From Cervus elaphus (taxonomy: Eukaryota; Chordata; Mammalia; Artiodactyla; Cervidae): a stretch of DNA of 64,000 nucleotides. The notes under the pieces are model-generated. The model saw only the letters and a program-made list of their open reading frames with translations. It did no database searches and had not been told where the DNA came from. Positions 1-11,706 of this stretch are shown piece by piece (position 1 is the stretch's first letter; every line of letters starts with the position of its first letter). The position numbers and the translations under genes were made by a program. The stretch is from positions 29,117,001-29,181,000 of the forward strand of contig NC_057817.1 of assembly GCF_910594005.1 (NCBI RefSeq). Direction: 5' to 3'.

Positions 1-1828
1 TGGTAACCAGGAGGAAGGAAAAGAGGGAGTTGTTTGATGGGAAGAGAATTTCAGATTTGCAAGATTAAAAAGTTCTAGTGATTTGTTTCACAACAATACA
101 ATGTACTTACACTACAGAAACGTAGCTTAAAAATGGTAAGGATGGTAAATTTTATGACATGTGTTTTTAGCACACACAAAAAAAAGCTTAGATGGGAAAC
201 AAGCAAATAAGTGGTTAAGAAAAGATGCGTGGAGGAGAGGCCTAATGAATAACACAGGCCCTCTGGGGCATATGAATCAATTCACTGTAAACAAACTTTC
301 CTGGCTGCTTACAAGGCACTGCCCTAGGTTCTTTGGGGGTGACAAAGATGAGTGAGACTGCACTCTTGCCCAAGAACTGACAAGCTTGGGGGAAGACTTA
401 CTGGGTTCTCAACCATAAGACCAAGCAGTACCCACGGTAAGTTCTAGACTTACAGGTATAAGTGTTGTACTAGAATCAAGAAGGTAGAATTTGATTCCCA
501 AAATGAAGACAGAAAAAAATACCTGTATAAAAACACGAATAGACATAGCAGGAGAGAGAAGATGCCAACACTGCCCACAATGAGCTCATAGTCCAGAGTT
601 CACAGTGTAATGAAAGAGGCAGACAAGCAACAAACAGCACTACAGGAGGGTTGAAAAAAGGGGTGAAGAGGTGGCATATGAAAGACACCTAGAACCCAGC
701 CCCAGGAGGGAGTGATAAGGGAACTCTGACAGAAAAGATAAGAATGTCAAAAGAGGTGAACTGTGTCAAAGAGCAGAGATGTAAAGATACACAACTTGTT
801 CCAGGACCCACAGAGGACTAGAGAAGCAGGCAAGCAGGGCACGGGAACTGATTCTAAAAGTTGGAAAAAAACAAAATAGCCTAGAATGTCCAAGAATGGG
901 GGATGGGTTAAATATATTATGTTACAAGCATACTACGAAATAGCATGCAATTATTGAAAATGATTCTGAAAAACAGATTATTAAGTGTCCTTTCAATAGA
1001 ACTTACCACTCTGCCCCACACCCACCTCCCCCCCAAAAACCCCAGTGTTGTATCTACTAGTAAATTTATTTCCACATCCCTGAATGCCTATACAAGTATC
1101 TGCTAAGCAGATTAAAAAGAGTATGATTCCATTTGGCGAAAAGAAAAAAAGGAAGAAAAAGAAACAGATATAAAACTATATTAAGTCCTTACATACACGA
1201 ATATATCCCTGTGCATGTGCAAGTGCGTCTGACTTTAGGGATACACAACAAAACAGTAGCAATAGTTTGCTCTGCGGTACGTACATGGGCAGTTTTCCAT
1301 CTTGTTTTTGCATAGCTGTGATCTTTCACTTTTCCAATGAGCAATGGCTCAGTACTGGGAAAAATTTAACCAAATTCAAATCTAAAGTAAGTGAACTGAT
1401 CTCACACAGAAGTAGTAGAAAAGCAAAGCAATCAGAAGTTGTTCAGTACAGAGATGAACAGACTTTCACACGTCCAATGCCCAAGGACAGCACAGTAATA
1501 CACATGCAGGGCAAAGGACATTCAAAATAATGAACCCCGGGTTATTAATAAAAGGTTAAACTATACTATGTTTAAGAAATTAGAGAAATATGTCATGTAA
1601 TTTAGGTTGATTGCCATCATCCACGACTCAAATTTAAATAGATTCTGCTCTTAAAATGTGCTTATGGTTAAGTATCAGACATCTGGGAGATCTATTAATA
1701 CACATTCAAAATACCACATTACTCAATAATAATAAAAAGGATTATTATCACATTTTTATTGCTTTATTCTTTTGAATCAACTCCCTGACTAATGTAATAT
1801 TTGATACCTTAAAAAGAAAAGGTATGGG

Positions 1829-2100
1829 CTTCCCTCGTGGCTCAGTGGTAAAGAATTTGCCTGCCAATGCAGAAGATGCAGGTTCAATCTCTGATCCAGG
1901 AAGATCCCACATGTGGCAAAGGAAGGAGCAACAAAGCCCATGTGCTGCAACTGCTGAAGCCCAAGTGTCCTAGAGCCTGTGCTCCACAACAGGAGAAGCC
2001 ACCGCAATGAGAAGCCTGTGTACCAGAACTAGAGAGTAGCCACTGCTCCCCTCAACTAGAGAAATGAAGACCCAGCACAGCCAAAAATTAACAAATATTT
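1829..2100 (+). repeat. CHR-type tRNA-Glu SINE
   Basis: Starts with the GGGCTTCCC...GGCTCAGTGGTAAAG tRNA-derived head (A-box like) and a B-box-like GGTTCAATC. It then runs into the CHR body (GAGAAGCCACCGCAATGAGAAGCC, then GACCCAGCACAGCCAAAA). The body is unrelated to the BovB-derived tail of Bov-tA. The head shares ancestry with tRNA-Glu but is not a tRNA gene. Confidence 0.85.
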
Positions 2101-2430
2101 TGGGGGAAAAAAAGCATAAGTGAGAGAAGTCACAAAAGGCCACATACAATTATTTCATTTATATGAAAATTCCACAATAAACAAATCCATAAAGACAAAA
2201 AGAAGTTTGGTGATTGCTTAGAGCAAGGCAAGAGGGAAATGGGAAATGATTTTTAATGGTTTGGGGTTTCTTTATGGAATGCTGAAACTACCTTAAAATC
2301 AGACAATGCTGAAGATTGCGTAACTTTGTAAAAACAGTAAATAGCATTAAATTAATTATATAATTACTTTAAAAGTATGAATTTTGGGGGCATGTAAATT
2401 ACATCTCCATGTAAGTAAGTTACATCACCA

Positions 2431-2660
2431 GGGCTTCCCTGGTGGCTCAGTGGTAAAGAAACTGTCTGCCAGTGGCAGGAGACACAGGAGATATGAGTTC
2501 AATCCCTGGGTCAGGAAGACCCCCTGGAGAAGGAAATGGCAACCCACTCCAGTATTCTTGCCTGGGAAATCCCATGGACAGAGGAACCTGGCAGGCTACA
2601 ATCAATGGAGTTGCAAAGAGTCGGACATGACTTAGTGACTAAACAGCAAGAACAACAAAA
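2431..2660 (+). repeat. Bov-tA SINE
   Basis: A tRNA-Glu-like head (GGGCTTCCCTGGTGGCTCAG) is followed by the BovB-derived tail: AACCCACTCCAGTATTCTTG, then AGAGTCGGACATGACTTAGTGACTAAACA, given here as its two recognisable blocks around 2555-2580 and 2618-2645. The element is nearly full length. It lies directly upstream of a second Bov-tA in the same orientation. Confidence 0.93.
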
Positions 2661-2679
2661 GTATATCTCAACAACACTG

Positions 2680-2892
2680 GGGGCTTCCCTTATAGCTCAG
2701 CTGGTAAAGAATCTGCCTGCAATGCAGAAGACCTGGGTTCGATTCCTGGGGTGGGAAGATCCTCTGGAGAAGGAAATGGCAACCCATTCCAGTACTCTTG
2801 CCTAGAGAATCCCATAGACAGAGGAGCCTGGCAGGCTACTGTCCATGGGGTCACAAGAGCCGGACACGACTTAGCGACTAAACCACCACCAC
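2680..2892 (+). repeat. Bov-tA SINE with target-site duplication
   Basis: Full-length Bov-tA, with an intact B-box-like GGTTCGATTCC near 2736 and a tail ending in CGACTTAGCGACTAAACCACC. The 8-bp direct repeat CAACACTG at 2672-2679 and 2893-2900 flanks it and is read as the target-site duplication. Confidence 0.93.
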
Positions 2893-2999
2893 CAACACTG
2901 TTATTAAAAGAGAGAGAGAGAAAGCATACAAAAGTTGACCAAAAGGAAGCCTGATGAAAGGTCCAAGTGTTTAATTCTCATATGTAAATGAAAATAAAC

Positions 3000-3092
3000 A
3001 ATACCTATCTTGCAAGGTACTCACAGAAATAATATAAATAGAGCACTTAGCACAGTGTCTGGTACAGAGCAGGTAGGTATTCAATAAACAGA
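3000..3092 (+). repeat. MIR fragment
   Basis: Matches the 3' part of MIR: AGAGCACTTAGCACAGTGTC, then GGTACAGAGCAGGTAGGTATTCAATAAA. Old and diverged; boundaries approximate. Confidence 0.7.
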
Positions 3093-3416
3093 AGTGATTG
3101 TTAATAGATACATTATGTAAGCTGCTTTGACTACAGACTTCAGGACAAAGATATCACAGAATCTAGTCCTCAATATACTGTGTTTTGAAAACACTGATAA
3201 ACCTTAAATTTGTAGCTAAATGGAATCCCGAGAAAAACAGCAATTTGTCACTTGCTTTGAGATGTGTGTAGGCAGCACCTGTGGACGGCCTACGGCACTG
3301 TTTGCCAATTGCACAGACTTGGCCAATGTGCTGCCTGTAGATTAACAGTCACAATAAGCACTGGCTGACAAATCACTCCTTTCCCACAGAAGCAGCACCG
3401 TTCAGAATCTGGTTCG

Positions 3417-3772
3417 GGGATTCCCTGGGAGCTCAGTGGTGGAGAATCTGCCAGCTGATGTGGGAGACACAGGTTCAATCCCTGCTGAGGAAAGATCTCA
3501 CAAGCTGCGCAGCAACTTAAGCCCATGTGCCACGACTACTGAGTCTGTGCTCTAGAGCCCAGGAGCCAGGCACTCTAGAAGCCCACGCACCCTACTGAAG
3601 CCCACGCACCCTAGAGCTCCTGCTCGGCGACAAGAGAAGCCACCGCAATGAGAAGCCCGTGCACCACAGCTAGAGAGTAGCCCCCACTCTCTAACTAAAG
3701 AACTAACTCTCTAACTAAAGTAACTAAAGAAAAGCCCACACAGCAACAAAGAACCAGCACAGCCAAAAACTG
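3417..3772 (+). repeat. CHR-type SINE with an internal expansion
   Basis: CHR head (GGGGATTCCCTGGGAGCTCAG) and body (CTCTAGAGCCCAGGAGCC, GAGAAGCCACCGCAATGAGA, ending CAGCACAGCCAAAAACTG). Two short local duplications lengthen it: CCCACGCACCCTA occurs twice near 3581-3612 and CTCTCTAACTAAAG twice near 3687-3720. Confidence 0.85.
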
Positions 3773-3784
3773 GTAGGACCAGAT

Positions 3785-3825
3785 TCTATTCATTCTATTC
3801 ATTAATTCATTCTATTCATTTCCTT
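3785..3825. repeat. TTCAT/TTCTA simple repeat
   Basis: Irregular pentamer-like repeat (ATTCTATTCATT units) directly after the CHR element, probably its expanded 3' tail. Confidence 0.6.
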
Positions 3826-4169
3826 ATGTTTAAGGCAATTTTTCACTAAGGTAAAATGAATCAAGAGAGATGGAGAAACCTGTTAGGTTATCCAGACCAT
3901 TCCCCTCAGAAATCGTAGAATATGGTAAACTTTTATAGACCTAGCAATATAGTAATGATTATAAAGAGTATCTTAGAGGTTATTTGTTCTTTCTGACTAG
4001 ATTTCTATCATGAAATATTCATACTTAGATTCTGAGTAGTTCAATTTCTTAATTCACTTGTGAATGTCACAGTCTCATGAAAAAGATGAATGGAGAAAAA
4101 AAAAATCAATGAAGAAACTAGCCAAATCTGCAAGAAACTTCAAGTCTCAAAAAGCAAGCTGGAGGAAGC

Positions 4170-4330
4170 TTAGCTTGGTGCTCTGTGATGACCTAGAGGG
4201 GTGGAATGGGGAGGATGGGAATGAGGTTCAAGAGAGAGGGGATATATGTATACACATGGCTGATTCACGATGTTGTACAACAGAAACTAACACATTGTAA
4301 AGTAATTATATTCCAAGTAGAAAAAAAAGT
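4170..4330 (+). repeat. L1 3'UTR fragment
   Basis: Shows the ruminant L1 3' end block: CTCTGTGATGACCTAGAGGG, GGGGATATATGTATACACAT, GGCTGATTCACGATGTTGTA, then a region ending in ATTATATTCCAAG and an A-run. Strongly 5'-truncated. Confidence 0.75.
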
Positions 4331-6567
4331 TGGTCCCACAAGTACACCACTATTAATCCCAAATTTAAAACCCAGGAGATCTCATCAAAATTTTAAAAAT
4401 TTAATGTTATCCATTAAACACAAAACTAGTCAGGCCTAACAAACAAAATTCACAGTTTCTAGGAATCTCCTTTGCCTTCACTAGGCAAAGAATACTAGGC
4501 ACAGTATACAGCTGCTATTCAGAGGGCGGATGGGGGGGCTGAAGGAGGAAAACAGAAGCCTTGATAACCTGCAAACTGAAAAGTCTCTATAAAATCTAAA
4601 ATTGCCAGTGACACTGAAGGGAAGGGAAGGAAATCCCCAAATCTGATACAACTAGGCATTTTGATTATTCTATCTGGAACAGGACTTTTCCTTTATTACA
4701 TGCAGATCTTAAATTTCCATACTAAAAAAGGAACCAGTCACAAGATTCAATTCTTTAAAAATTATTCAGAATGAAACAAAATTAAGAGCACAGAGACATA
4801 AGCTAAATATTTCGACATGTAAAGATCATTATGAAATAAATTTAAACCGGAAATCATAACCAACCAACCATACAGCTTCTCTGACAGTCGCCATTCTCAT
4901 CCCTGACTCACTCAGTGGAAGAGAATTCCAACTCACAGTCCAAATCGGAGGAGTTGCACTGAGAGTTTCGTTGCTCTGGAGAACTTTCTCTGCTCTGTTT
5001 CAAAGGTCATCATGCAGTTGGTTAATTACCATAAAATTTAAACTTTAACTAAGAGACATGAACAAGCTGTGACTTGCACTGAGGAAACCTGAACATATAT
5101 TACTGCCACACTAGAAAACTACACATTTTCAGAACAAATCCAGTCACTTCTTAAAGAACTGAAGAACGATTCCTGTACTCTGTGATGTTTGAAAAACACT
5201 GCTTTGTGTATTCTACCTCAAAATGCATATAGTACAATGCATCTTGTACCTTAATTGAATGTCCAACTGTACTAACGCTGTTTGCATAAATTTATGTACC
5301 TATATACAGGAGTATGCATATAAATATACAGAATTTTAAAAGACATCTTTTTTATGAGTAGCTAGTTGCATCTGTGCTCCCCTCACTGTTCTCCATTAAT
5401 TTTCTTTTTTTTTTTAAGGTTGCTTTATTTGAAAATCACTGGAAAGGACACACAAAAAATGCAAAAGTCATTCATAATTATCCACCATAGTAAGAAGAGA
5501 AAATTCCTTACTCTTTCTAAGCCCAATTCCAAAGGAAATCACCATTAAGATTAAAGTGTTTTTTCTATGCTTATACAAACATTTAATATGTACACTCTCT
5601 TTTTAAACAAAAATGAAATTCTGTTACACATACGTGTCACAGCCTGATTATTTTCACTTATCAGACACTTCTTAGCCTCAGTACATGTATAACTCATTTT
5701 TTTTAAAAGAATGAATAGTAAAAATGAGCCACAATTTCACTATTTTTCTATTTAGTTTGTTTCCCACTTTTGCTCTTAAAGTAATATTAATACTTAGATT
5801 AACATTTTACAGTATATATTTTTACTGCCCTTGTTGCTATTTTTGTGCAAGAGACTGCTAGACATGCAACTGCTAGATCCCAAGTTACACGATATTAACC
5901 CTGCTCTGAGCTACTGCCAAATTACCTTCTAAAAAAGATGGTACCAATTAATATTCCCATTAAGTGTTCTTAAGTGATTCTTGTCTAGTGTTGTACAGTT
6001 ATCATTAAATTACACTGGGAAATTATTACTTCCTAGATATCTTTCAATCTTTTGAGCCAAACCTTAATTTTAACTACCAAACAAACTAATAATCAAAGGT
6101 TAAATATACAAGTTTGTCCTTTCTATAAAAAAGACACTCCCTTCCTCCCCAAAAAGGGAGTGAAAGTGTTTAGAAAGTGGTGTTTTCACTACAGCCAAGG
6201 AATGAAAGGGCTTCAACTAAGTTTGTGGTTAACAGTATCATGAACCTCAATGGGGGAGGGGAGTAAAAATAAGCCAAGGTAAACTGTTAACCTTTGGATA
6301 AGCAGATTCAGTAAAGCGGGGAATAAAGCCAAATAGGAAGTGGCATCTTTTTAAATTGTTTTGTAAATAATGCATTTCTAAATTAATTTATATATAAAAT
6401 CAGTTGTAAGTTCAAAAGCAACATCTCATTTAAAGATTCTTTCTCCACTGCCTGCTGCATTAGCCCCTGAAAACTGACACACAGGGCCAAGATGTGATCA
6501 TTCTTGGTTCTGAAAGAACCAAGATTTTGAAGTATCCCTATTTGAGAGCCGACACTTGTTAGGCACC

Positions 6568-8591
6568 TCAGTTCAGCTCAGTTCAGTCACTCAGTCGTGT
6601 CCGACTCTTTTCGACCCCATGAATCACAGCACGCCAGGCCTCCCTGTCCATCACCAACTCCCGGAGTTTACTCAAACTCATGCCCATTGAGTCGGTGATG
6701 CCATCCAGCCATCTCATCTTCTGTCATCCCCTTCTCCTCCTGCCCCCAATCCTTCCCAGCATCAGGATCTTTTCCAGTAAGTCACCTCTTCACATGAGGT
6801 GGCCAAGGTACCGGAGTTTTAGCTTCAGCATCAGTCCTTCCAATGAACACCCAGGACTGATCTCCTTTAGGATGGACTGATTGGATCTCCTTGCAGTCCA
6901 AGGGACTCTCAAGAGTCTTCTCCAACACCACAGTTCAAAAGGATCAATTTTTCGGCACTCAGCTTTCTTTATAGTCCAACTGTCACATCCATACATGACC
7001 ACTGGAAAAACCATAGCCTTGACTAGATGGACCTTTGTTGACAAAGTAATGTCTCTGCTTTTTAATATGCTATCTAGGTTGGTCATAACTTTCCTTCCAA
7101 GGAGTAAGCGTCTTTTAATTTCATGGCTGCAGTCACCATCTGCAGTGATTTTGGAGCCCAAAAAAATAAAGTCTGACACTGTTTCCACTGTCTTCCCATC
7201 TATTTCCCATGAGGTGATGGGACCAGATGCCACGATCTTAGTTTTCTGAATGTTGAGCTTTAAGCCAACTTTTTCACTCTCCTCTTTCACTTTCATCAAG
7301 AGGCTTTTTAGTTCCTCTTAACTTTCTGCCATAAGGGTGGTGTCATCTGCATATCTGAGGTTATTGATATTTCTCCCAGCAATCTTGATTCCAGCTTGTG
7401 CTTCTTCCAGCCCAGCGTTTCTCATGATGTACTCTGCGTATAAGTTAAATAAGCAGGGTGACAATATATAGCCTTGATGTACTCCTTTTCCTCTTTGGAA
7501 CCAGGCTGTTGTTCCATGTCCAGTTCTAACTGTTGCTTCTTGACCTGCATACAGATTTCTCAAGAGGCAGGTCAGGTGGTCTGGTATTCCCATCTCTTTC
7601 AGAATTTTCCACAGTTTATTGTGATCCACACAGTCAAAGGCTTTGGCATAGTCAATAAAGCAGAAATAGATGTTTTTCTGGAACTCTCTTGCTTTTTCAA
7701 TGATCCAGTGGATACTAGCAATTTGATCTCTGGTTCCTCTGCCTTTTCTAAATCCAGCTTGAACATCTGGAAGTTCTCAGTTCACATATTGCTGAAGCCT
7801 GGCTTGGAGAATTTTGAGCATTACTTTACTAGCGTGTGAGATGAGTGCAATTGTGCGGTAGTTTGAGCATTCTTTGGCATTGCCTTTCTTAGGGATTGAT
7901 ATGAAAACTGACCTTTTCCAGTCCTGTGGCCACTGCTGAGTTTTCCAAATGTGCTGGCATATTGAGTGCAGCACTTTAACAGCATCATCTTTCAGGATTT
8001 GAAATAGCTCAACTGGAATTCCATCACATCCACTAGCTTTGTTCGTAGTGATGCTTTTTAAGGTGCACTTGACTTCACATTCCAGGACGTCTGGCTCTAG
8101 GTCAGTGATCACATCATTGTGATTATCTGGGTCGTGAAGATCTTTTTTGTACAGTTCTGTGTATTCTTGCTACCTCTTCTTAATATCTTCTGCTTCTGTC
8201 AGGTCCATACCATTTCGGTCCTTTATTGAATCCATCTTTGCCTGAAATGTTCCCTTGATATCCCTAATTTTCTTGAAGAGATCTCTAGTCTTTCCCATTC
8301 TGTTGTTTTCCTCTATTTCTTTGCATTGATCGTTAAGGAAGGCTTTCTTATCTCTCCTGGCTATTCTTTGGAACTCTGCATTCAAATGGGAATATCTTTC
8401 CTTTTCTCCTTTGCTTTTCGCTTCTCTTCTTTTCACAGCTATTTGTAAGGCCTCCTCAGACAACCATTTTGACTTTTTGCATTTCTTTTCCTTGGGGATG
8501 GTCTTGATCCCTATCTCCTGTACCATGTCACGAACCTCCGTCCATAGTTCATCAGGCCCTCTGTCTATCAGATCTAGTCCCTAAAATCTAT
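6568..8591 (-). mobile_element. BovB (RTE-type LINE), 5'-truncated, about 2.0 kb
   Basis: The minus strand carries BovB from within the ORF linker through the reverse transcriptase to the 3' tail, ending at 6568 in the ACTGAAC-type terminal repeats. The endonuclease half (roughly the first 1.2 kb of a 3.2-kb element) is missing, as expected for 5' truncation. The tail sequence (GGACACGACTGAGTGACTGA on the minus strand) is the same module found at the 3' end of every Bov-tA in the window. It lies in DIP2B intron 1 in the sense orientation and appears inserted into an older MIR. Confidence 0.95.
6583..8526 (-). pseudogene. BovB ORF remnant: reverse transcriptase, five premature stops, no frameshift
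   Basis: Encodes the RT half of the RTE-clade BovB polyprotein, which normally copies its own RNA at a nicked target. Visible motifs include FIDYAKAFD (RT motif A) just upstream of residue DHNKLW near 7629. The catalytic YADD box is at about 7342-7353. The C-terminal cysteine/tryptophan-rich block (FELWCWRRLLRVPWTARRSN) is near 6890-6950. The reading frame is continuous from 8526 to the natural stop at 6583-6585. It is broken only by in-frame stops at 8170 (TAG for Trp), 7777 (TGA), 7318 (TAA), 6790 (TGA) and 6724 (TGA); the last two fit CpG-decayed Arg codons. Nonfunctional in this state, and also lacking the endonuclease. The absence of indels over 1.9 kb suggests a fairly young copy. Confidence 0.93.
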
Positions 8592-9461
8592 CTGCAAAAC
8601 ACTGGCAGGGATGCTTTACATTCATTACCCTATTTAATCCTAACAAGTATGTGAAGAAGGTATTACTGAACTCATTTTCCAAATAAGAAAACTGAGACTC
8701 CTGAAGAACAAAATAACTTGCCTAAAAATAAGCACTAGAGATATCTGAAGGTGAAAGGTAAACGTGTGGCATACACGTCCTCTTCCTGCAACAAATCTGC
8801 TCAGTGATCTTAGGCACGATCTCAGAATTCTCCACGACACGCACCTCCAATTGACAGGAAGGAGTAAGCATCTAAGACTATATATCATCCCTGCAGTAAA
8901 CCATGCTGCCTCTCATTTAGTACTAGTTCGTGGTATTTCCCGAAGGGCAGGATTAACTTCTGTTACATCTGTGCCTATTTGCACAAGTGTGCATACACAA
9001 CGAACTGTTTTCATCTTGTTTGAGACAGGAAGCTCTGGTTGGCCTAGGACAGGGTAAAATGACGGAATCAGTACAGAGTGGAAACAAAGCTGACAGACAC
9101 AGCAGCGCACTATGTCCCACTGTACTCATATCTTTTCCATAGAAGGAACTGTAAAATCACGAGGGGGATTCCTGCTTTTTTTCTGGTAAATTCCTCAATA
9201 AATTTTCCTTTATCTGTACTCTGATTTTTCTCTCTCTTAAAAACATGTTCCATAACTATATTAAGTCTTTTTTTAAAAGTGTAAAGAAATTCTGAAATTT
9301 ACATAACTCATACTTGTATACAAAATGTAACTAGATAAAGCAAAAAACCAAGATATTATAAAAGTAAATAATTTTAAAATAACTTTGGTCACACTATCTG
9401 TCCACCCAAAAAACATTCACTGAACCCCTAAACCATATACCAAGTATTCTCCTAGACCACA

Positions 9462-9967
9462 CATGAAGTCACTCAGTCGTGTCCGACTCTTAGCAACCCC
9501 ATGGACTATACAGTTCATGGAATTCTCTAGGCCAGAATACTGGAATGGGAAGCCTTTCCCATCCTCAGGGTAATCTTTCCAACCCAAGGATCGAACGCAG
9601 GTGTCCCGCATTGCGAGCGGATTCTTGACCAGCTGAGTCACAAGTGAAGCTGCTTAGTCATGTCTGACTCTTCGCAAACCCATGGACTGTAACCTATCCG
9701 GCTCCTCCAACCATGGGGTTTTCCAGCCAAGAATACTGGAGTGGGTTGACTTTTCCTTCTCCAGGGGATCTTCCCGACCCAGGGATCGAACCCAGGACTC
9801 CTGCATGGCAGGCAGACGCTTTACCGTCTGAGCCACCAGGGAAGCTGGTAACAAGGGAGTCACAAGTGAAGCCCAATTATACTGGAGTGGGTAGCCTATC
9901 CCTTCTCCAGGGGATTTATCTGACCCAGGAATCGAACTGGGGTCTCCTGCATTGCAGGTGGATTCTG
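9462..9967 (-). repeat. Bov-tA/Bov-A2-like SINE, interrupted by a second SINE
   Basis: The outer element runs 9462-9650 and resumes at 9873-9967. An approximate 26-bp direct repeat (9436-9461 and 9968-9993, one mismatch, core CCAAGTATT and CCTAGACCACA) encloses it and is read as its target-site duplication. The resumed arm repeats the CTGGAGTGGGTAGCC...TCTCCTGCATTGCAGG module already present in the first arm, so it is a dimeric or partly duplicated form. Confidence 0.85.
9651..9856 (-). repeat. Bov-tA SINE nested in another SINE
   Basis: Complete minus-strand Bov-tA, with the tRNA-like head at the high-coordinate end (ccaccagggaagc, 9831-9845) and the tail at 9653. Flanked by a perfect 16-bp direct repeat GAGTCACAAGTGAAGC at 9635-9650 and 9857-9872, which also marks where the older element was split. 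Confidence 0.93.
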
Positions 9968-10173
9968 TATACCAAGTATTTTCCTAGACCACAGGAACAG
10001 AAAAATGAACAAGATTCAGTCCTTGTCCTTAAGAAGCTTATTCTAGTATGAAAGACATGCAAGAAATGCATGATAAATACAGAGCTTAGCAAACTTTTTC
10101 TTAAAGGGTCAGAAAGGAAATATTTTAGGCTTTACTGACCAAAGGCAAAATCAAGACTATTATGTAAGTACTC

Positions 10174-10255
10174 ATGTGTTTAGTCACTAAGTCATGTCCA
10201 ACTCTTTTTCGACCCCATGAATGGTAGCCTGTCAGGCTCCTTGGTCCATGGGATT
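10174..10255 (-). repeat. Bov-tA tail fragment
   Basis: Only the BovB-derived tail module remains (ACTAAGTCATGTCCAACTC, then GACCCCATGAATGGTAGCC). The tRNA head is absent. A purine-rich tract (10270-10330) follows. Confidence 0.75.
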
Positions 10256-10420
10256 TTTTTAAACTGAGCAACAAAAAAGAAAGAAAGAAAAGGATGGAGG
10301 AAGGGGAGGAGGGAAGAAGAAAGAAGAAACATTTTGGCAGGCTTGAAGAACTAAAAATAGACCACTAGTAGCTCTCCCCTAGACCACTCTAAGTGGTCTT
10401 GAAGCTGAAAGGGAGCTTCA

Positions 10421-10530
10421 ATTCAGTTCAGTCCCTCAGTCCTGTCCCACTCTTTGTGACCCCATGGACTGCAGCACGCCAGGCCTCCATCTGCATCACC
10501 AACTCCCAGAGTTTACTCAAACTCAAGTCC
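10421..10530 (-). mobile_element. BovB 3' end fragment
   Basis: About 110 bases of the BovB 3' terminus (AGTTCAGTCCCTCAG, ACTGCAGCACGCCAGGCCTC, AACTCCCAGAGTTTACTCAA). Unlike a SINE, it continues into the BovB-specific ACCAACTCCCAGAGTTTAC segment. Heavily 5'-truncated. Confidence 0.85.
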
Positions 10531-11488
10531 ATAACTAAAATCTATCTTTTAAATAACATGGGCTACCCTTGTAACATAGAAATTTCAACAAGTCGCTCCT
10601 TTGCTTAAAATTCCTCAAGGGTTCTCACCTACTACAAAATGAAATACAAACTCATTAAAATGACACACATGGCTCTTACTGATTCTTCAGGCTCATCTAA
10701 GGCCACTCCACTTTACCTACCTGATGCTGACTCAAGCCTAAGACCTGAAGTTCCATGAATGGCCAATGTCTCTTCCGTCCCCATGCCTTCTTCAGCCTTC
10801 CTCTCATCTTGTCCACCTAGCTAACTCCCATTATCTTCAAGTCTCAGGTTGAGCATCGTTTTCTCCAAAAGGTAAAATTTGGTTCCAGGGACAGAGCTTG
10901 TTAGTTATTCTGCACAATTCACCCTCCTCATCTAAGTTAGGGAACTCTCATTTTTAGCCAAGCACATGGGTTAGGACCCCTGTTTTTAGCTAACAACAGG
11001 GGTGACATAATGAAGCTCTCACCGATGTAATGTAAGCCCAAGTGTCCATGGACCTTCTTTATGAGACAGCTCTATGCCTCTTCTTCATTCCTTTCCCCAT
11101 CCCACTGCCTGAAAGAAGAGGCTCCATCTCAGACCATGAAGCTGGGCACACACATGGTGGAACACTAAGACGGATACTCTGACACCATGAAACACCACAC
11201 AAGCCCCAGGCCACCTAAGCAAGCAGTTACCTGAGAGGGAAGCAAACCTATCTCACATTAAGTCACTGTTCATTTGGGCTTCCTTTCTGTCTCAGCTGAA
11301 CCTAACTAACTAATACAGAACTTCCCTGGTATTTCTCACAACAGCACCATTTGTGAGGGTTGTCATTTGACAGGGGTTGTCAACCGTTGTTTGCGTCTTC
11401 TTCTAGTTGAGACTGGGGGTTCCCAAAGAGGGAGCTAATCTAATGTACCCCTAGCCTTGCACAGTATCCGGCACACTGTCTTGGCACA

Positions 11489-11706
11489 CCGCGTGCATGC
11501 TGAGTCACTTCAGTCGTGTCTGACTCTGCGACCCTGCGGACTATAGCCCTCCAGGCTCCTCTGTCCACAGCACTGTCCAAGCAAGAGTACTGGTTGCCAG
11601 GCCCTCCTCCAGGGAATCTTCCTGACCCAGGGACTGAACCCACAGTTCTGACGTCTCCTGCATTGGCAAGCAGGTTCTTTACCGCTAGCGCAACATGGGA
11701 AGCCAA
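11489..11706 (-). repeat. Bov-tA SINE with target-site duplication
   Basis: Minus-strand Bov-tA, tail at 11500 (GAGTCACTTCAGTCGTGTC), head near 11690. The 10-bp direct repeat TCTTGGCACA at 11479-11488 and 11707-11716 flanks it. Confidence 0.92.

Larger units (their letters stand above)
6540..8740 (-). repeat. MIR split by a BovB insertion
   Basis: MIR-like sequence appears on both sides of the BovB element. At 6540-6567 there is the TTTGAGAGCC...TTAGGCAC portion. At 8592-8740 there is the GGATGCTTTACATTCATTA...AAACTGAGACTCCTGAAG portion. Together they read as one reverse-oriented MIR interrupted at its AGGCACTG block. The MIR therefore predates BovB insertion. The short stretch left of the BovB makes the left arm the weaker part of the call. 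Confidence 0.6.

Noticed and set aside
2431..2510. tRNA-like A and B boxes in many places
   Set aside because: They are heads of Bov-tA and CHR SINEs; no sequence folds as a complete tRNA with an anticodon arm.
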